Origin: Stenotrophomonas maltophilia
Lineage (GTDB): Bacteria > Pseudomonadota > Gammaproteobacteria > Xanthomonadales > Xanthomonadaceae
Length of the DNA stretch: 64,000 nucleotides
Assembly: GCF_002799155.1 (NCBI RefSeq)
Contig: NZ_NERD01000002.1
Span: 186,001-250,000 of the forward strand
Reading direction: 5' to 3'
Part shown: piece after piece, positions 32,584 through 42,252 of the stretch
How the letters are laid out: each line of letters starts with the position of its first letter
Position numbering within the stretch: position 1 is the first letter of the stretch
Position numbers and translations under genes: made by a program
Notes under the pieces: generated by a model
The model's input: the letters and a program-made list of their open reading frames with translations, nothing else
What the model was told of the DNA's origin: nothing
Databases searched by the model: none

Positions 32584-33402
32584 ATGAGTGTCCCAACCCT
32601 GTACGTCGTCGCCACCCCGATCGGCAACCTGGCCGATCTGAGCCCGCGCGCGCAGGAGGTGCTGCGTTCGGTGGCGGCCATCTGTGCCGAGGACACCCGT
32701 CGCAGCGGCCAGCTGCTGTCCCATTTCGGCATCCAGCAGCCGCTGGTGGCCCTGCACGAACACAATGAAGAGGCCCTGGCGCAGCGCCTGGTTTCGCGCC
32801 TGCAGGCCGGCGAGTCGCTGGCACTGGTCAGCGATGCGGGCACCCCGCTGGTCAGCGATCCCGGTTTCCGCCTGGTGCGCGCCGCGCGTGCGGCGGGTAT
32901 CAAGGTCAGCCCGGTTCCCGGCGCCTGCGCCGCCATCGCCGCACTGAGCGTGGCCGGCCTGCCCAGCGACCGTTTCAGTTTCGAAGGCTTCCTGCCGGCC
33001 AAGGCCAGCGGCCGCCGCGACCGGCTGCAGGCGCTGGCCGGCGAAGTGCGCACGATGGTGTTCTACGAATCCTCGCATCGCATTGCCGAATCGCTGGCCG
33101 ACATGGCGGCGATCTTCGGTGGCGAGCGCCCGGCGGTGCTGGCCCGCGAGCTGACCAAGCTGTTCGAGACCGTGCTCGATGGCGACCTGGCCGGCTTGTT
33201 GGCCAGGGTCGAGGCCGACGACAACCAGCGCAAGGGCGAGTTCGTGGTGATGGTGCAGGGTGCTGGCGACGACGAGGAGGCGCAGCTGGCGCACGGCCGC
33301 CGTGTGTATGCCAAATTGAGCGAGCATCTGCCGCCGTCGACCGCCGCCAAGCTGGCCGCCGAGTTGACCGGCGCGCCGCGCAAGGCGTTGTACGGCAGTT
33401 GA
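32584..33402 (+). CDS. rsmI: 16S rRNA (cytidine(1402)-2'-O)-methyltransferase RsmI
   Basis: 272 residues from ATG 32584 (MSVPTLYVVATPIGNL); an in-frame GTG at 32569 is an alternative start. The tetrapyrrole-methylase fold motifs are TPIGNLADLS, CAEDTRRSGQLL, LVSDAGTPLVSDPG and GACAAIAALSVAGL. RsmI methylates C1402 in the ribosomal P site together with RsmH, which is encoded at 36.3 kb. Divergent from lpoA, with 81 bp between the starts. Confidence 0.95.
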   Translation: MSVPTLYVVATPIGNLADLSPRAQEVLRSVAAICAEDTRRSGQLLSHFGIQQPLVALHEHNEEALAQRLVSRLQAGESLALVSDAGTPLVSDPGFRLVRAARAAGIKVSPVPGACAAIAALSVAGLPSDRFSFEGFLPAKASGRRDRLQALAGEVRTMVFYESSHRIAESLADMAAIFGGERPAVLARELTKLFETVLDGDLAGLLARVEADDNQRKGEFVVMVQGAGDDEEAQLAHGRRVYAKLSEHLPPSTAAKLAAELTGAPRKALYGS

Positions 33403-33408
33403 TGGATC

Positions 33409-33494
33409 GTGCGGACCAAGGTCCGCACCCACCAAAGCGGACTCCGCACCCACCAGAGCAGCGGAATCGGTAGATCCACGCCATGCGTGGATGG
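33409..33494. repeat. SMAG-like repeats upstream of rnpB
   Basis: 33409-33428 is a palindrome (GTGCGGACCAAGGTCCGCAC) followed by CACC. A half-unit follows at 33440-33454. 33469-33494 is a GTAG unit (GGTAGATCCACGCCATGCGT then GGATGG). The last one has its mirror copy on the other side of rnpB at 33920-33941. Confidence 0.8.
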
Positions 33495-33541
33495 ATGAAC
33501 CGGACGCCGCGATCAGCACGGCAGGAAGGGCGTGCGTACGC

Positions 33542-33547
33542 TAGAAT
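33542..33547 (+). promoter_or_regulatory. Probable -10 of rnpB
   Basis: TAGAAT is five nucleotides upstream of the RNase P RNA 5' helix, a suitable -10 for a start at about 33553. No clear -35 hexamer is seen. Confidence 0.5.
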
Positions 33548-33552
33548 ACGCG

Positions 33553-33909
33553 CTGGCGGAGCCGGCCAGACAGTCGCGTCATCCCTTCGGGGGTGCCGAG
33601 GAAAGTCCGGGCTCCATAGGGCAAGGTGCCAGGTAACGCCTGGGCGGCGCAAGCCGACGGAAAGTGCAACAGAAAGATACCGCCTACGTCTTCTTCGGAA
33701 GGCCGGTAAGGGTGAAATGGTGCGGTAAGAGCGCACCGCGAGTCTGGCAACAGACCGGCACGGCAAACCCCACCTGGAGCAAGACCAAATAGGGATCCTT
33801 TGGCGCGGCCCGCGTTGGATCCGGGTAGGTTGCTTGAGCGTTGCGGTGACGTAACGCCTAGAGGAATGACTGTCCACGACAGAACCCGGCTTATCGGCCG
33901 GCTCCGCCT
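33553..33909 (+). ncRNA. rnpB: RNase P RNA (class A)
   Basis: Catalytic RNA that matures tRNA 5' ends. Conserved elements are in order: GAGGAAAGTCCGGGCTCC (P4/J3-4 side), GTGCAACAGAAAGATACCGC, GTAAGGGTGAAATGGTGCGG, the ACAGACCGGC segment, CCAAATAGG, and the 3' P4 partner AGAGGAATGACTGTCCACGA with AGAACCCGGCTTATCGGCC. The 3' end at ~33909 is approximate. ORFs across it are spurious. It is bracketed by inverted SMAG units (33469-33494 and 33920-33941). Confidence 0.97.
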
Positions 33910-33919
33910 CCTTCTTCTT

Positions 33920-33941
33920 CCACGCATGGCGTGGATCTACC
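33920..33941. repeat. SMAG-like unit downstream of rnpB (CTAC orientation)
   Basis: CCACGCATGGCGTGGATCTA followed by CC is the inverse complement of the GTAG unit at 33469-33494, so the two flank rnpB symmetrically about 430 bp apart. Confidence 0.8.
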
Positions 33942-33949
33942 GTGACTGC

Positions 33950-33988
33950 GGGGCCGCATTCCTTTCCGGAGGAAAGGAACCCGGCCCC
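33950..33988. repeat. GGGGCC variant of the palindromic repeat
   Basis: 39-bp stem-loop with ends GGGGCCG/CGGCCCC and centre CCTTTCCGGAGGAAAGG. Both arms differ from the GGGGTC consensus at matching positions, which suggests the pairing, not the primary sequence, is conserved. It ends 9 bp before the stop codon of the DM13 gene. Confidence 0.8.
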
Positions 33989-33997
33989 ATGCCCTGA

Positions 33998-34477
33998 TCA
34001 GCCCGGCGTACGGTACTGCCCGGCGGAAATGAACTGCGAGAAGCGCTCGCACCACACCACCACCGTGGTGTAGTCGTCCACATCCACGTTCGCGGGCACC
34101 TCCACCAGGAAGCGATTGAAGGTCTTCACCTCGCCGATGCGCTGGGCCTGCGCCTTGATCTTCAGGAAGTCGGCCTTGTTGTCGACGAAACCGCGGGCCA
34201 GGTAGACCTTGTAGTCCGGGCCCGGACCCATCTTTCCGTCGAAGGCGACCTGGGTAGCGCTGACGCTGACCTTGCCTTCGGCCCAGTGCACCGCGTCGCT
34301 GCCTTTGAGATCGCGGCGGAAGGTGGTGCGGTAGGTGGCGTCTTTCATGGCGGCCTGCACCTGCGCGACCGGCGGGTCATCGGGGGCGATCAGGATGGGC
34401 AGGAGGTAAACGCCCAGGCCGAAGCCAAGGCCGAAGGTGAGCAGGTGGGTGGCGAGCAGGATCAGGATGCGGCGCAT
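33998..34477 (-). CDS. DM13-domain protein with N-terminal membrane anchor
   Basis: 159 residues from ATG 34477 (MRRILILLATHLLTFGLGFG), which has GGAGG 4 nt upstream; the ATG at 34531 has none. One hydrophobic anchor or signal (residues ~3-28) is followed by a DM13 domain: GSDAVHWAEGKVSVS, FDGKMGPGPDYKVYLA, NRFLVEVPANVDVDDYTTVVVWC. DM13 domains are thought to be redox or electron-transfer related, with a conserved Cys near the end (VVWCERFS). Substrate unknown. Periplasmic location is inferred from the anchor. Confidence 0.85.
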   Translation of the reverse strand: MRRILILLATHLLTFGLGFGLGVYLLPILIAPDDPPVAQVQAAMKDATYRTTFRRDLKGSDAVHWAEGKVSVSATQVAFDGKMGPGPDYKVYLARGFVDNKADFLKIKAQAQRIGEVKTFNRFLVEVPANVDVDDYTTVVVWCERFSQFISAGQYRTPG

Positions 34478-34724
34478 GGGGCCTCCGTGTGGTGGTGGTC
34501 GATCGCGCGGCGTGGTGCCGGGCGCGACCACCCTGGGAGGTCAGGGCCGACATTTATAGACACAGTGCCGAATGCGAAAAGGGCACAGTGGGCGGATCGC
34601 GATGCTGGAGCCCCTGCGGCGCGGGCGGATCACGGTCGCGGTTGGAACCTGAATGACGTTTCAGGCATGTTGCGATGACGAATGCCGCCGCGTGGATCGC
34701 GACAACGTGGCCGGCACTACGGGG

Positions 34725-35501
34725 TCAGAAAATGACGCGGCTCTGTCCGTTGGGTGCACCCTGCGGCCCGAAGCGGCGTTCGTGGATTTCGCCGTGGCCG
34801 TCGGCGTCGATCAGCAGCACGGTGCTGGCGCGGGTGCCGTAATCGTCGCCGCGGATGAAGGCCGGGCTGAGCCAGCGCTCGCGCTCCAGGCCGATGCCGG
34901 TGTCGGGCAGGTCGCTGTCGGCGGGGCGGTGTTCGTCGGCGAGGGCGTTCCAGAGCGGGGTCAGATCCCTTTCCCCTTGGGAAAGGGATCTGACCCCGTC
35001 TTCCTGCAGCCACGCCGACAGCGCGGCCATCAACCGCCGGGTCTTCGGCCACGGTGCGTCCAGCGCACCATTGGACATGCCGTGCACGCCCGGGCCGAGG
35101 GTCTGCCGCTCGGCGGGATGGTTGCCCAGGTACTCCAGGCTGTCGCCATCGGCCAGCAACAGATTGAACGGGGCGTAGGCGCCAGCCACGGTCGCCAGTC
35201 GCTCGATATGCACGGCGGCCGGGTCGCGGCCACGCAGGAAGTCGGCCACCAGCGCGCCCCGCGACGGGCCGGTCTGGGCAGCCAGCGGGTCGCGGACGTT
35301 GGTGACCACCGCCATCCGGCCCGAGGCGCCGACCCCGGCCCAGCCACCGCCGGAGCGCAGGTCGCGTCCGCCGATGACGGAGGTCTCATCCTGCCAGGGG
35401 GCCAGCGCCGCCGTCGGGCGGGCGTGGAACTCATCACGGTTGCCGGTCATCACCAGCCGCCAGCGCGGATGGTGCATCCAGCCAAGAGCGAGCAGGCACA
35501 T
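34725..35501 (-). CDS. NRDE (TANGO2-like) family protein with in-frame palindromic insertion
   Basis: 258 residues from ATG 35501, which yields MCLLALGWMHHPRWRLVMTGNRDEFHARPT with Cys2 as the potential Ntn-type nucleophile and the NRDE motif at ~21-24 that names the family. TANGO2 homologs are linked to haem or acyl-CoA handling in eukaryotes; the bacterial role is unclear. The ORF extends upstream of 35501 but without family similarity. Inside the gene (34957-34997) a 41-bp GGGGTC palindrome encodes DGVRSLSQGERDLTP between SAWLQE and LWNALADEHRP, in what is probably a surface loop. Confidence 0.88.
   Translation of the reverse strand: MCLLALGWMHHPRWRLVMTGNRDEFHARPTAALAPWQDETSVIGGRDLRSGGGWAGVGASGRMAVVTNVRDPLAAQTGPSRGALVADFLRGRDPAAVHIERLATVAGAYAPFNLLLADGDSLEYLGNHPAERQTLGPGVHGMSNGALDAPWPKTRRLMAALSAWLQEDGVRSLSQGERDLTPLWNALADEHRPADSDLPDTGIGLERERWLSPAFIRGDDYGTRASTVLLIDADGHGEIHERRFGPQGAPNGQSRVIF
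34957..34997. repeat. GGGGTC-type palindrome inside the NRDE gene
   Basis: Perfect inverted repeat (both arms GGGGTCAGATCCCTTTCCC) with a 3-nt centre, read through in frame on the minus strand. Flanking sequence is normal coding sequence. Confidence 0.92.
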
Positions 35502-35716
35502 GGGCTCATTGTGCACGGTTTGCGCAGTCTGGCGCCGTTTCTGGCCCGTTCCGGATGAATGCGCGGCCGATGTTTCACGCCCCGTCCACGCCCCTGAACT
35601 TCCGTTCAATCTCAAAAATTGAGACGGATCAGCAACTTGTGGATAAGCCTTGAACAATTCTCTAAAGGTTGTTGCAAGCCATTGATGCGGCTGGCGATTT
35701 CCCTGCGGAAAAGTTG

Positions 35717-35744
35717 TTGACAACCCTTGGGCCGCTGCTAAGGT
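35717..35744 (+). promoter_or_regulatory. dcw cluster promoter (Pmra)
   Basis: TTGACA at 35717-35722 and TAAGGT at 35739-35744 with a 16-bp spacer. The -35 is perfect. It lies about 82 nt before the mraZ GTG and directly precedes the phased MraZ boxes. Confidence 0.7.
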
Positions 35745-35788
35745 GGGCATCAGAGGGAAATCCGGGTGTTTTGTGGGTTTTCGTGGTT
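35744..35788 (+). promoter_or_regulatory. MraZ operator: phased TGGGN-type boxes
   Basis: GGG-containing pentamers recur every 10 bp: TGGGC (35744), AGGGA (35754), a degenerate GGGTG (35764), TGGGT (35774) and TGGTT (35784). E. coli MraZ binds TGGGN repeats separated by 5 nt near its own promoter, so this is the expected autoregulatory site. Here it starts at the end of the -10. Confidence 0.75.
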
Positions 35789-35825
35789 CAATGTTTCACC
35801 GGGCGAAGGACAAGGTGCAGGCGTC

Positions 35826-36272
35826 GTGTTCCAGGGCGAGACGGCCATCACAGTTGACGACAAAGGGCGCATGGCGGTTCCCACCGCTTATCGCGACCTC
35901 GTCGCGCGCGCCAGCAACAACCGTCTCGTGTTGACCTACAACCCGTTCGAAGCCGGCTGCCTGTGGCTGTACGCAGAGTCGGAATGGGAGCGGGTCCGCG
36001 ACGATGTGATGTCCAAGCCCAACACCCAGCGCGTCGTGCGCCTGTTGCAGCAGAAGCTGGTCGGCTCGGCCGCCCATCTGGAGCTGGACGGCAACGGTCG
36101 CATCAGCATCCCCGCCAGCCACCGCGGTGCGGTGGGTATTGAAAAGAAGGCGGTATTGCTCGGTATGGGCGACAAGTTCGAATTGTGGAGCGAGCAGGCG
36201 CATCGGGCCCTGATCCAGCAGACGTTGTCTGACGAGGATCTGGGTGATGGGTTGCTCGACCTGAAGTTGTGA
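35826..36272 (+). CDS. mraZ: Transcriptional regulator MraZ
   Basis: 148 residues from GTG 35826, which yields the family start [24 protein letters not shown] lies 8 nt upstream. The ATG at 35766 would add 20 unrelated residues and would place the operator inside the gene. It has two SpoVT/AbrB-like halves, residues ~5-60 and ~80-130, each with a DKGR/GNGR-type motif ([18 protein letters not shown]). It binds the boxes at 35744-35788 and represses the dcw cluster. First gene of the cluster; overlaps rsmH by 4 nt. Confidence 0.95.
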   Translation: MFQGETAITVDDKGRMAVPTAYRDLVARASNNRLVLTYNPFEAGCLWLYAESEWERVRDDVMSKPNTQRVVRLLQQKLVGSAAHLELDGNGRISIPASHRGAVGIEKKAVLLGMGDKFELWSEQAHRALIQQTLSDEDLGDGLLDLKL

Positions 36273-37255
36273 GCCGGGGTGCCCGGATGCGCCCAGAAGC
36301 GCAGGCCGGTCACCTTCCGGTGTCGCAGTCGCCGGCGGTGCATCTGCCGGTCCTGTACACCCAGGTCCTTGAAGGCCTGAGGGTGATCGAAAACGGACGT
36401 TATCTGGATGGCACGTTCGGTCGTGGCGGTCATGCACGTGGCGTGCTTACCCAGCTCGGTCCCGAGGGGCGCCTGCTGGTCATGGACAAGGATCCGGAAG
36501 CCATCGCCGTTGCCGAGCGCGATTTCGCGCCGGACCCGCGCGTGTCCATCTTCCGTGGCAGCTTCGCCCAGCTGCTGCAGTGGGATGCGACGGCTGAAGG
36601 CCTGGACGGCGTGCTGTTCGACCTCGGCGTGTCCTCGCCGCAGCTGGATGTGGCCGAACGTGGCTTCAGCTTCGGCAAGGACGGCCCGCTGGACATGCGC
36701 ATGGATCCGGACAGTGGTGAAAGTGCCGCGCAGTGGATCAACCGCGTTGAAGAGCGCGAGATCGCCGATGTGCTGTGGACCTACGGCGAAGAGCGGCAGA
36801 GCCGGCGCATCGCCCGCGCCATCGTGGCCCGCCGCGAGAAGCAGCCGTTCTCGCGTACCGCCGAGCTGGCCGAGCTGATCGCCTCGGTGATGCCGCGTGG
36901 CAAAGACAAGATCCACCCCGCCACGCGCAGCTTCCAGGCCATCCGCATCCACATCAACCGCGAGCTGGCCGATCTGGAAGCCGGGCTGGATGCGGCGGTG
37001 GAGCGGCTCAAGCCCGGTGGCCGCCTGGCAATCATCAGCTTCCACTCGCTGGAAGATCGCATCGTCAAGCAGTACATGAACCGCCTGGCCAAGGCGCCGC
37101 CGGCCAACCGCCGCCTGCCCGAGGCGGCGGTGTTCGTGCCGACCCTGGATCTGATCGGCGGGGCCATCAAGGCCACCGACGAAGAACTGGCGGCCAACCC
37201 GCGTGCCCGCAGCGCCGTGCTGCGCGTGGCACAGAAGAGGGAGGCCGACGCATGA
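36269..37255 (+). CDS. rsmH: 16S rRNA (cytosine(1402)-N4)-methyltransferase RsmH
   Basis: 328 residues from GTG 36269, which overlaps the mraZ stop as GTGA. ATG 36287 ([10 protein letters not shown]), with GGGGT 5 nt upstream, is an equally good start. The SAM-binding motif [14 protein letters not shown] and [19 protein letters not shown] are diagnostic; [11 protein letters not shown] and [14 protein letters not shown] follow. It modifies the same nucleotide, C1402, as RsmI (32.6 kb). Second gene of the dcw cluster. Confidence 0.96.
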   Translation: MSRGARMRPEAQAGHLPVSQSPAVHLPVLYTQVLEGLRVIENGRYLDGTFGRGGHARGVLTQLGPEGRLLVMDKDPEAIAVAERDFAPDPRVSIFRGSFAQLLQWDATAEGLDGVLFDLGVSSPQLDVAERGFSFGKDGPLDMRMDPDSGESAAQWINRVEEREIADVLWTYGEERQSRRIARAIVARREKQPFSRTAELAELIASVMPRGKDKIHPATRSFQAIRIHINRELADLEAGLDAAVERLKPGGRLAIISFHSLEDRIVKQYMNRLAKAPPANRRLPEAAVFVPTLDLIGGAIKATDEELAANPRARSAVLRVAQKREADA

Positions 37256-37515
37256 GCCGGCTGCTGCTGATCATCCTGCTGGCCTGCACCGTGGCCTCGG
37301 CGATCGGCGTCGTGTTCGTGCGTCACCGCCATCGGCAGACGTTCATCGAGCTCTCGCGCGCTGAACGCAAGCGCGATGACATCAATCTCGAATTCGGCCG
37401 CCTGCAGCTGGAACAGGCGACCCTGGCCGAAGCCAACCGCGTGGACCGCATCGCCCGCGAGAAGCTGGGCATGAAGTTCCCCGAGGCCGCCGACATCGTG
37501 GTGGTGCGGCCATGA
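37252..37515 (+). CDS. ftsL: Cell division protein FtsL
   Basis: 87 residues: a very short cytoplasmic end, one membrane helix ([20 protein letters not shown]), and a periplasmic coiled coil ([20 protein letters not shown]). It forms the FtsQLB-type complex with FtsQ and FtsB that activates FtsWI. ATG 37252 overlaps the rsmH stop by 4 nt, and its own stop overlaps ftsI by 4 nt. A GAGGGAGG ribosome site lies just upstream. Confidence 0.93.
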   Translation: MSRLLLIILLACTVASAIGVVFVRHRHRQTFIELSRAERKRDDINLEFGRLQLEQATLAEANRVDRIAREKLGMKFPEAADIVVVRP

Positions 37516-39356
37516 GCAAGACCGGCCGCAACCGCCCGCGCAATGCCTTCAACCTGCGCCAGCGCCTGCGCTGGGTGGCGCTGGCGCTCGGCCTGTGCTC
37601 GGTGTCGCTGGTTGGCCGTGCGGCTTACGTGCAGATCATCAACAGCGATTTCTACCAGCGCCAGGGCGAGGCCCGTTACCTGCGCGAGCTGCCGATCAAG
37701 ACCTCGCGCGGCATGATCACCGACCGCAACGGCGAGCCGCTGGCGGTGTCCACGCCGGTCGCCTCGATCTGGGTCAACCCGCAGGACCTGCTGCGTTCGC
37801 CCGAGCGCATCCCGGAGCTGGCCCAGGCGGTCGGCATGTCGGTGGATGAGCTGAGCAGCCGCCTGTCGCAGAAGTCGGACAAGGAATTCATGTACCTGCG
37901 CCGCCGGATCAATCCGGACGAGGCAGAGAAGGTGGTCGCGCTGAAGATTCCGGGCGTGGCCGCGCAGCGCGAGTTCCGCCGCTTCTACCCGCAGGGCGAA
38001 GCGATGGCACACGTGCTGGGCTTCACCAACATCGACGACCGCGGCCAGGAAGGCCTGGAACTGGCGTTCGACGAATGGCTGCGCGGCAAGGCCGGTGCCA
38101 AGCGGGTGATCCGCAACCGCAAGGGCGAGACGGTCGAGAGCGATCTGCTGCGCGCCGCCGAACCGGGCAAGGACCTGACCCTCAGCATCGATCGCCGCAT
38201 CCAGTACCTGGCCTTCAAGGAACTGCGCAACGCGCTGGTGGCCAACAAGGCAGCCGGCGGTTCGATGGTGATCATGGACGTGACCACCGGCGAGATCCTG
38301 GCCATGGTCAACCTGCCGACCTACAACCCGAATTCGCTGACCGGCGCGCTCCCCGATACGCGCCGAAACCGTGCGGTGACCGACCTGGTCGAGCCGGGTT
38401 CGACGATGAAGCCGCTGACCATCGCCACCGCGCTGCAGGCCGGTGCGGTGACCAAGGACACCATCATCGACACCAACCCGGGTTACATGACCCTGGGTCG
38501 TTTCACCATCCGCGACGTGCCGCGCAACAACGGTGTGCTGAACGTGACCGGCGTGATCACCCGCAGCTCGAACGTGGGTGCAGCCAAGGTCGCGGCGAAG
38601 ATGCCGGACCAGACCTTCTATGACGGCGTGCGCCGCTTCGGCTATGGCTCGGCGCCGCACAGCGGTTTCCCGGGTGAATCGGCCGGTGTGGTGATGCGTC
38701 CGGCACGCTGGTCGGGCACCACCAAGACCACGATGTCCTATGGCTACGGCCTGTCGGTCACGCCGCTGCAGATCGCCACGGCGTACTCGGCGCTGGCCAA
38801 CGGCGGCAAGTTGATCGCGCCGACCTTCGTCAAGGGCCAGCGCAACGAAGGCCAGCAGATCATCGACGAGAACGTCGCCCGACAGGTGGTGGCGATGATG
38901 GAAACGGTGGTCACCCAGGGCGGCGCCAAGCAGGCGGCGGTGCTGGGTTACCGCGTGGCCGGCAAGACCGGCACCGCGCGCAAGGCCGGCCCGGGCGGCT
39001 ATGAGCGCGGCCATTACAACGCGCTGTTCGCCGGCGTGGTGCCGGCCACCAACCCGCGTTTCGCCACCGTCATCGTCATCAACGACCCGCAGGCCGGCAA
39101 GTTCTACGGCGGCCTGGTGTCGGCCCCGGTCTACCACAACGTGATGGAAGGCACCCTGCGCCTGATGGACGTGCCGCTGGACGACCTGCAGTCGTGGCTG
39201 GCCGCACAGCAGTCGGGCAAGGTCGGCCATTCGGCCTCGATCCTGCCGGCGCCGCCGGCCGAGACCGCGCTGCCGGTCGATGCTGCTGCCGAATTCGACG
39301 CTGCGCTGCCGAGCGCGCAAGCCCAGACGCCGCCCGCTACGGGAGGCACGCAATGA
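37512..39356 (+). CDS. ftsI: Septal peptidoglycan transpeptidase FtsI (PBP3)
   Basis: 614 residues. One N-terminal membrane anchor (residues ~17-38), then the PBP dimerisation domain ([17 protein letters not shown] near 72), then the transpeptidase domain with SxxK at S297-K300 ([10 protein letters not shown]), SSN (RSSNVGAAK, ~356) and KTG ([12 protein letters not shown], ~485). It crosslinks septal peptidoglycan as the partner of FtsW and is the target of aztreonam-type beta-lactams. The C-terminal ~40 residues are an Ala/Pro-rich tail. Confidence 0.97.
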   Translation: MSKTGRNRPRNAFNLRQRLRWVALALGLCSVSLVGRAAYVQIINSDFYQRQGEARYLRELPIKTSRGMITDRNGEPLAVSTPVASIWVNPQDLLRSPERIPELAQAVGMSVDELSSRLSQKSDKEFMYLRRRINPDEAEKVVALKIPGVAAQREFRRFYPQGEAMAHVLGFTNIDDRGQEGLELAFDEWLRGKAGAKRVIRNRKGETVESDLLRAAEPGKDLTLSIDRRIQYLAFKELRNALVANKAAGGSMVIMDVTTGEILAMVNLPTYNPNSLTGALPDTRRNRAVTDLVEPGSTMKPLTIATALQAGAVTKDTIIDTNPGYMTLGRFTIRDVPRNNGVLNVTGVITRSSNVGAAKVAAKMPDQTFYDGVRRFGYGSAPHSGFPGESAGVVMRPARWSGTTKTTMSYGYGLSVTPLQIATAYSALANGGKLIAPTFVKGQRNEGQQIIDENVARQVVAMMETVVTQGGAKQAAVLGYRVAGKTGTARKAGPGGYERGHYNALFAGVVPATNPRFATVIVINDPQAGKFYGGLVSAPVYHNVMEGTLRLMDVPLDDLQSWLAAQQSGKVGHSASILPAPPAETALPVDAAAEFDAALPSAQAQTPPATGGTQ

Positions 39357-40861
39357 GTCCTTCGATGTTGCTTTCGCAGTTGCTTCCGGACGTGGCCCTG
39401 GCGGGCCATGACCCCGTTCTGACCGGCCTGGTGCTGGACAGCCGTGCCGTGCGCCCCGGCAATGCCTTCGTTGCCATCGCCGGTTTTGGCGCGCATGGCC
39501 TGGGCTTTGTCGAGCAGGCGCGCGCCGCGGGGGCCAGTGCCATCCTGTTCGAACCGCCGGCACCTGCCGAGCTGCCGGCACCGGCCGATGCGATCGCCGT
39601 GCCGGGGCTGCGCGCGCGCATGGGCGCGATGGCCGACCAGTTCCATGGCGCACCGTCGCGCGCGATGGCGATGGTGGGCGTGACCGGCACCAACGGCAAG
39701 ACCTCCACCGTGCAGCTGCTGGCCCAGGCCTGGCACCTGCTCGGAACGCCCAGTGGCAGTATCGGCACGCTGGGCGCCGGACTTTATGGCTCGGTCGAAC
39801 CGACCGGCTTCACCACGCCGCTGGTGCTGCAGATGCATGCGCTGCTGGCGCAGCTGCGCGACGCCGGTGCGCGCGCGGTGGCAATGGAAGTCAGCTCGCA
39901 CGCGCTGGACCAGGGCCGCGTGGATGCCGTGCACTACGACGTGGCGGTGTTCACCAACCTCACCCGCGACCATCTGGATTACCACGGTGACATGGCCAGC
40001 TACGGCGCGGCCAAGGCGCGGCTGTTCCATCGTCCGGGCCTGAAGGCTGCCGTGATCAATCTTGACGACGCGTTCGGTCGCCAGCTGTTCGCCGGCCTGC
40101 CGGCGGGCGTGCAGCCGATCGGCCTGAGCTCGCGCGGTGCCAGCGACGCCAGCGTGCGCGCCGAGGCGCTGCAGCTGGACGGCCGTGGCATTGCCTTCGA
40201 GCTGGTCATCGACGGCCAGCGCACGGCGGTGCAGTCGCCGCTGCTGGGCCGCTTCAACGTGGACAACCTGCTGGCGGTGGCCGGAACCCTGCATGCGCAG
40301 GGCCAGCCGCTGCCGCGCATCGCCGAAGTGCTGTCGGCGCTGCAGCCGATCCGCGGCCGCATGAACCGCCTGGGCGGCGAAGACGGCCTGCCGACCGTGG
40401 TGGTCGATTACGCACATACCCCGGATGCGCTGGAACAGGCGCTGGACAGCCTGCAGGGCCACCTGCACGGCGCGCTGTTCTGCGTGTTCGGCTGCGGTGG
40501 CGAGCGCGATACCGGCAAGCGCCCGCAGATGGCGGCGATCGCCGAGCGCCTTGCCAACCAGGTCATCGTCACCGACGACAACCCGCGTGGCGAGGATGGC
40601 GACGTGATCGTGGCCGACATCCTGGCCGGCTTCCAGAACGCCGATGCCGTGACCGTGCAGCGCAGCCGCGCGCGTGCGATCGGCCTGGCGGTGAAGCGTG
40701 CCGGCGCCGGCGACATCATCCTGATCGCCGGCAAGGGCCATGAGCCGTACCAGGAAGTGAATGGCGTGCGCCATGACTTCGACGACACCGAAGTGGCCGC
40801 TGCCGCACTGGCTGCCAAGGCCGGTGTGCTGGCGGCCCAGGCCGGGGAGGGCATCGCATGA
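39353..40861 (+). CDS. murE: UDP-MurNAc-tripeptide synthetase MurE
   Basis: 502 residues from ATG 39353, which overlaps the ftsI stop by 4 nt and has GGGAGG upstream. It adds meso-diaminopimelate to UDP-MurNAc-L-Ala-D-Glu. The ATP motif is [15 protein letters not shown] (~105-119). [10 protein letters not shown] near residue 405 is the DNPR motif that selects meso-DAP, so a DAP-type wall is expected. [13 protein letters not shown] is also conserved. Confidence 0.96.
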   Translation: MSPSMLLSQLLPDVALAGHDPVLTGLVLDSRAVRPGNAFVAIAGFGAHGLGFVEQARAAGASAILFEPPAPAELPAPADAIAVPGLRARMGAMADQFHGAPSRAMAMVGVTGTNGKTSTVQLLAQAWHLLGTPSGSIGTLGAGLYGSVEPTGFTTPLVLQMHALLAQLRDAGARAVAMEVSSHALDQGRVDAVHYDVAVFTNLTRDHLDYHGDMASYGAAKARLFHRPGLKAAVINLDDAFGRQLFAGLPAGVQPIGLSSRGASDASVRAEALQLDGRGIAFELVIDGQRTAVQSPLLGRFNVDNLLAVAGTLHAQGQPLPRIAEVLSALQPIRGRMNRLGGEDGLPTVVVDYAHTPDALEQALDSLQGHLHGALFCVFGCGGERDTGKRPQMAAIAERLANQVIVTDDNPRGEDGDVIVADILAGFQNADAVTVQRSRARAIGLAVKRAGAGDIILIAGKGHEPYQEVNGVRHDFDDTEVAAAALAAKAGVLAAQAGEGIA

Positions 40862-42252
40862 AGCGCACCCTGCTTTCGCTGATCGCGCACTGGGCCGGCG
40901 GCGAGATCCATGGCGATGACGTGGCCATCGATGCGGTCAGCAATGACACCCGCAACCTGGGCCCGGGCAGCCTGTATGTGGCGCTGCGCGGCGAGCGCTT
41001 CGACGGCCATGACTTCGCTGCCGACGCGCAGGCGCGCGGTGCCAGCGCGCTGCTGGTCGAGCGCCTGCTGCCGACCGAACTGCCGCAGGTGCTGGTGGCC
41101 GACAGCGAACTGGCACTGGCGAAGATCGCCACCGGCATGCAGCGTGACCGCGGTACCGAGGTGTTCGCGGTCACCGGCAGCAATGGCAAGACCAGCGTGA
41201 AGAGCCTGCTGCTGTCGATCCTGCAGCAGGTGGCCCAGCAGGCGCACAGGGTGGTCTACGCCAACCCGGGCAACCGCAACAACGAGATCGGCCTGCCGCT
41301 GGCAGTGATCGATGCGCCGGAAGATGCCGACTACGCCGTCTACGAGATGGGTGCTGGCAAGCCGGGCGACATCGCCTACCTGACCGACATCGCCCGCCCG
41401 CGGTATGCACTGGTCAACAACATCGCTCCGGCGCACCTGGAACGCATGGGCAGCCTGCTCGGCGTGGCAGTGACCAAGGGCGCGATCTATGCCGCGCTGC
41501 CGGCCGATGGCGTTGCGGTGATCAATGCCGACGATGCCTATGGCCGCTGGTTCGAACAGCATTTCATCAGCACCCCGGCGCGCTGCCGCGTGCTGCGTTA
41601 TGGCCTGGAACACTCGGCGGACGTGACCGCGCGCGATATCCGCGCCGGTGCGCAGGGCAGCCAGTTCACCCTGGTCACGCCTGCTGGCGAGACCCGCGTG
41701 GTGCTGGGCCTGCCGGGGCGCCACAACGTCAGCAACGCGCTGGCCGCTGCCAGCCTGGCGTTGGCCGCTGGTGTCGACCTGGCGCTGATTGCCGCTGGCC
41801 TGGCCGAAGCGCAGCCGGTGCCGGGTCGCCAGATTGCCCATCAGCTGCGCAACGGCGCGGTGCTGGTGGACGACAGCTACAACGCCAACCCCGGTTCGCT
41901 GGCGGCGGCCATCGATGCGCTGGCCGCTGCCCCGGAAGAGGGCTGGCTGGTGCTGGGCGACATGCGCGAGCTGGGCCCGGATGCCGAGGCGCTGCATGCG
42001 CAGGCCGGACTCCGCGCGCGCGCCGCTGGCCTGAAGCGCCTGTATGCGCTGGGTCCGCTCAGCGCCGCTGCTGCCGCCACCTTCGGTGACGGTGGTCGCC
42101 ATTTCGCTACCCATGGTGCGCTGTCACAGGCGCTGCAGGATGAGTTGCACGCTGGTGTGCGCTGCCTGGTCAAGGGTTCCCGTGGCAGTGCCATGGACCT
42201 GATCGTCAAAGCGCTGCTGGCGCAAGGAGAGGAATCCCCGCATGTTGTATGA
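40858..42252 (+). CDS. murF: UDP-MurNAc-tripeptide-D-Ala-D-Ala ligase MurF
   Basis: 464 residues. It completes the pentapeptide with D-Ala-D-Ala made by DdlB (47.2 kb). Motifs: [16 protein letters not shown] near the N-terminus, the ATP loop [14 protein letters not shown] (~104-117), [10 protein letters not shown], and [10 protein letters not shown] (~340). It overlaps murE by 4 nt and mraY by 11 nt. Confidence 0.96.
   Translation: MKRTLLSLIAHWAGGEIHGDDVAIDAVSNDTRNLGPGSLYVALRGERFDGHDFAADAQARGASALLVERLLPTELPQVLVADSELALAKIATGMQRDRGTEVFAVTGSNGKTSVKSLLLSILQQVAQQAHRVVYANPGNRNNEIGLPLAVIDAPEDADYAVYEMGAGKPGDIAYLTDIARPRYALVNNIAPAHLERMGSLLGVAVTKGAIYAALPADGVAVINADDAYGRWFEQHFISTPARCRVLRYGLEHSADVTARDIRAGAQGSQFTLVTPAGETRVVLGLPGRHNVSNALAAASLALAAGVDLALIAAGLAEAQPVPGRQIAHQLRNGAVLVDDSYNANPGSLAAAIDALAAAPEEGWLVLGDMRELGPDAEALHAQAGLRARAAGLKRLYALGPLSAAAAATFGDGGRHFATHGALSQALQDELHAGVRCLVKGSRGSAMDLIVKALLAQGEESPHVV

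Noticed and set aside
33480..33927. ORFs across the rnpB region
   Set aside because: The sequence carries all conserved blocks of RNase P RNA; the reading frames have no protein-like features.
37323..39653. Long minus-strand frame opposite ftsI (776 codons), and similar ones opposite murE/murF and ftsQ/ftsA
   Set aside because: They lie entirely opposite essential dcw genes with clear catalytic motifs; no ribosome sites or family similarity support them.
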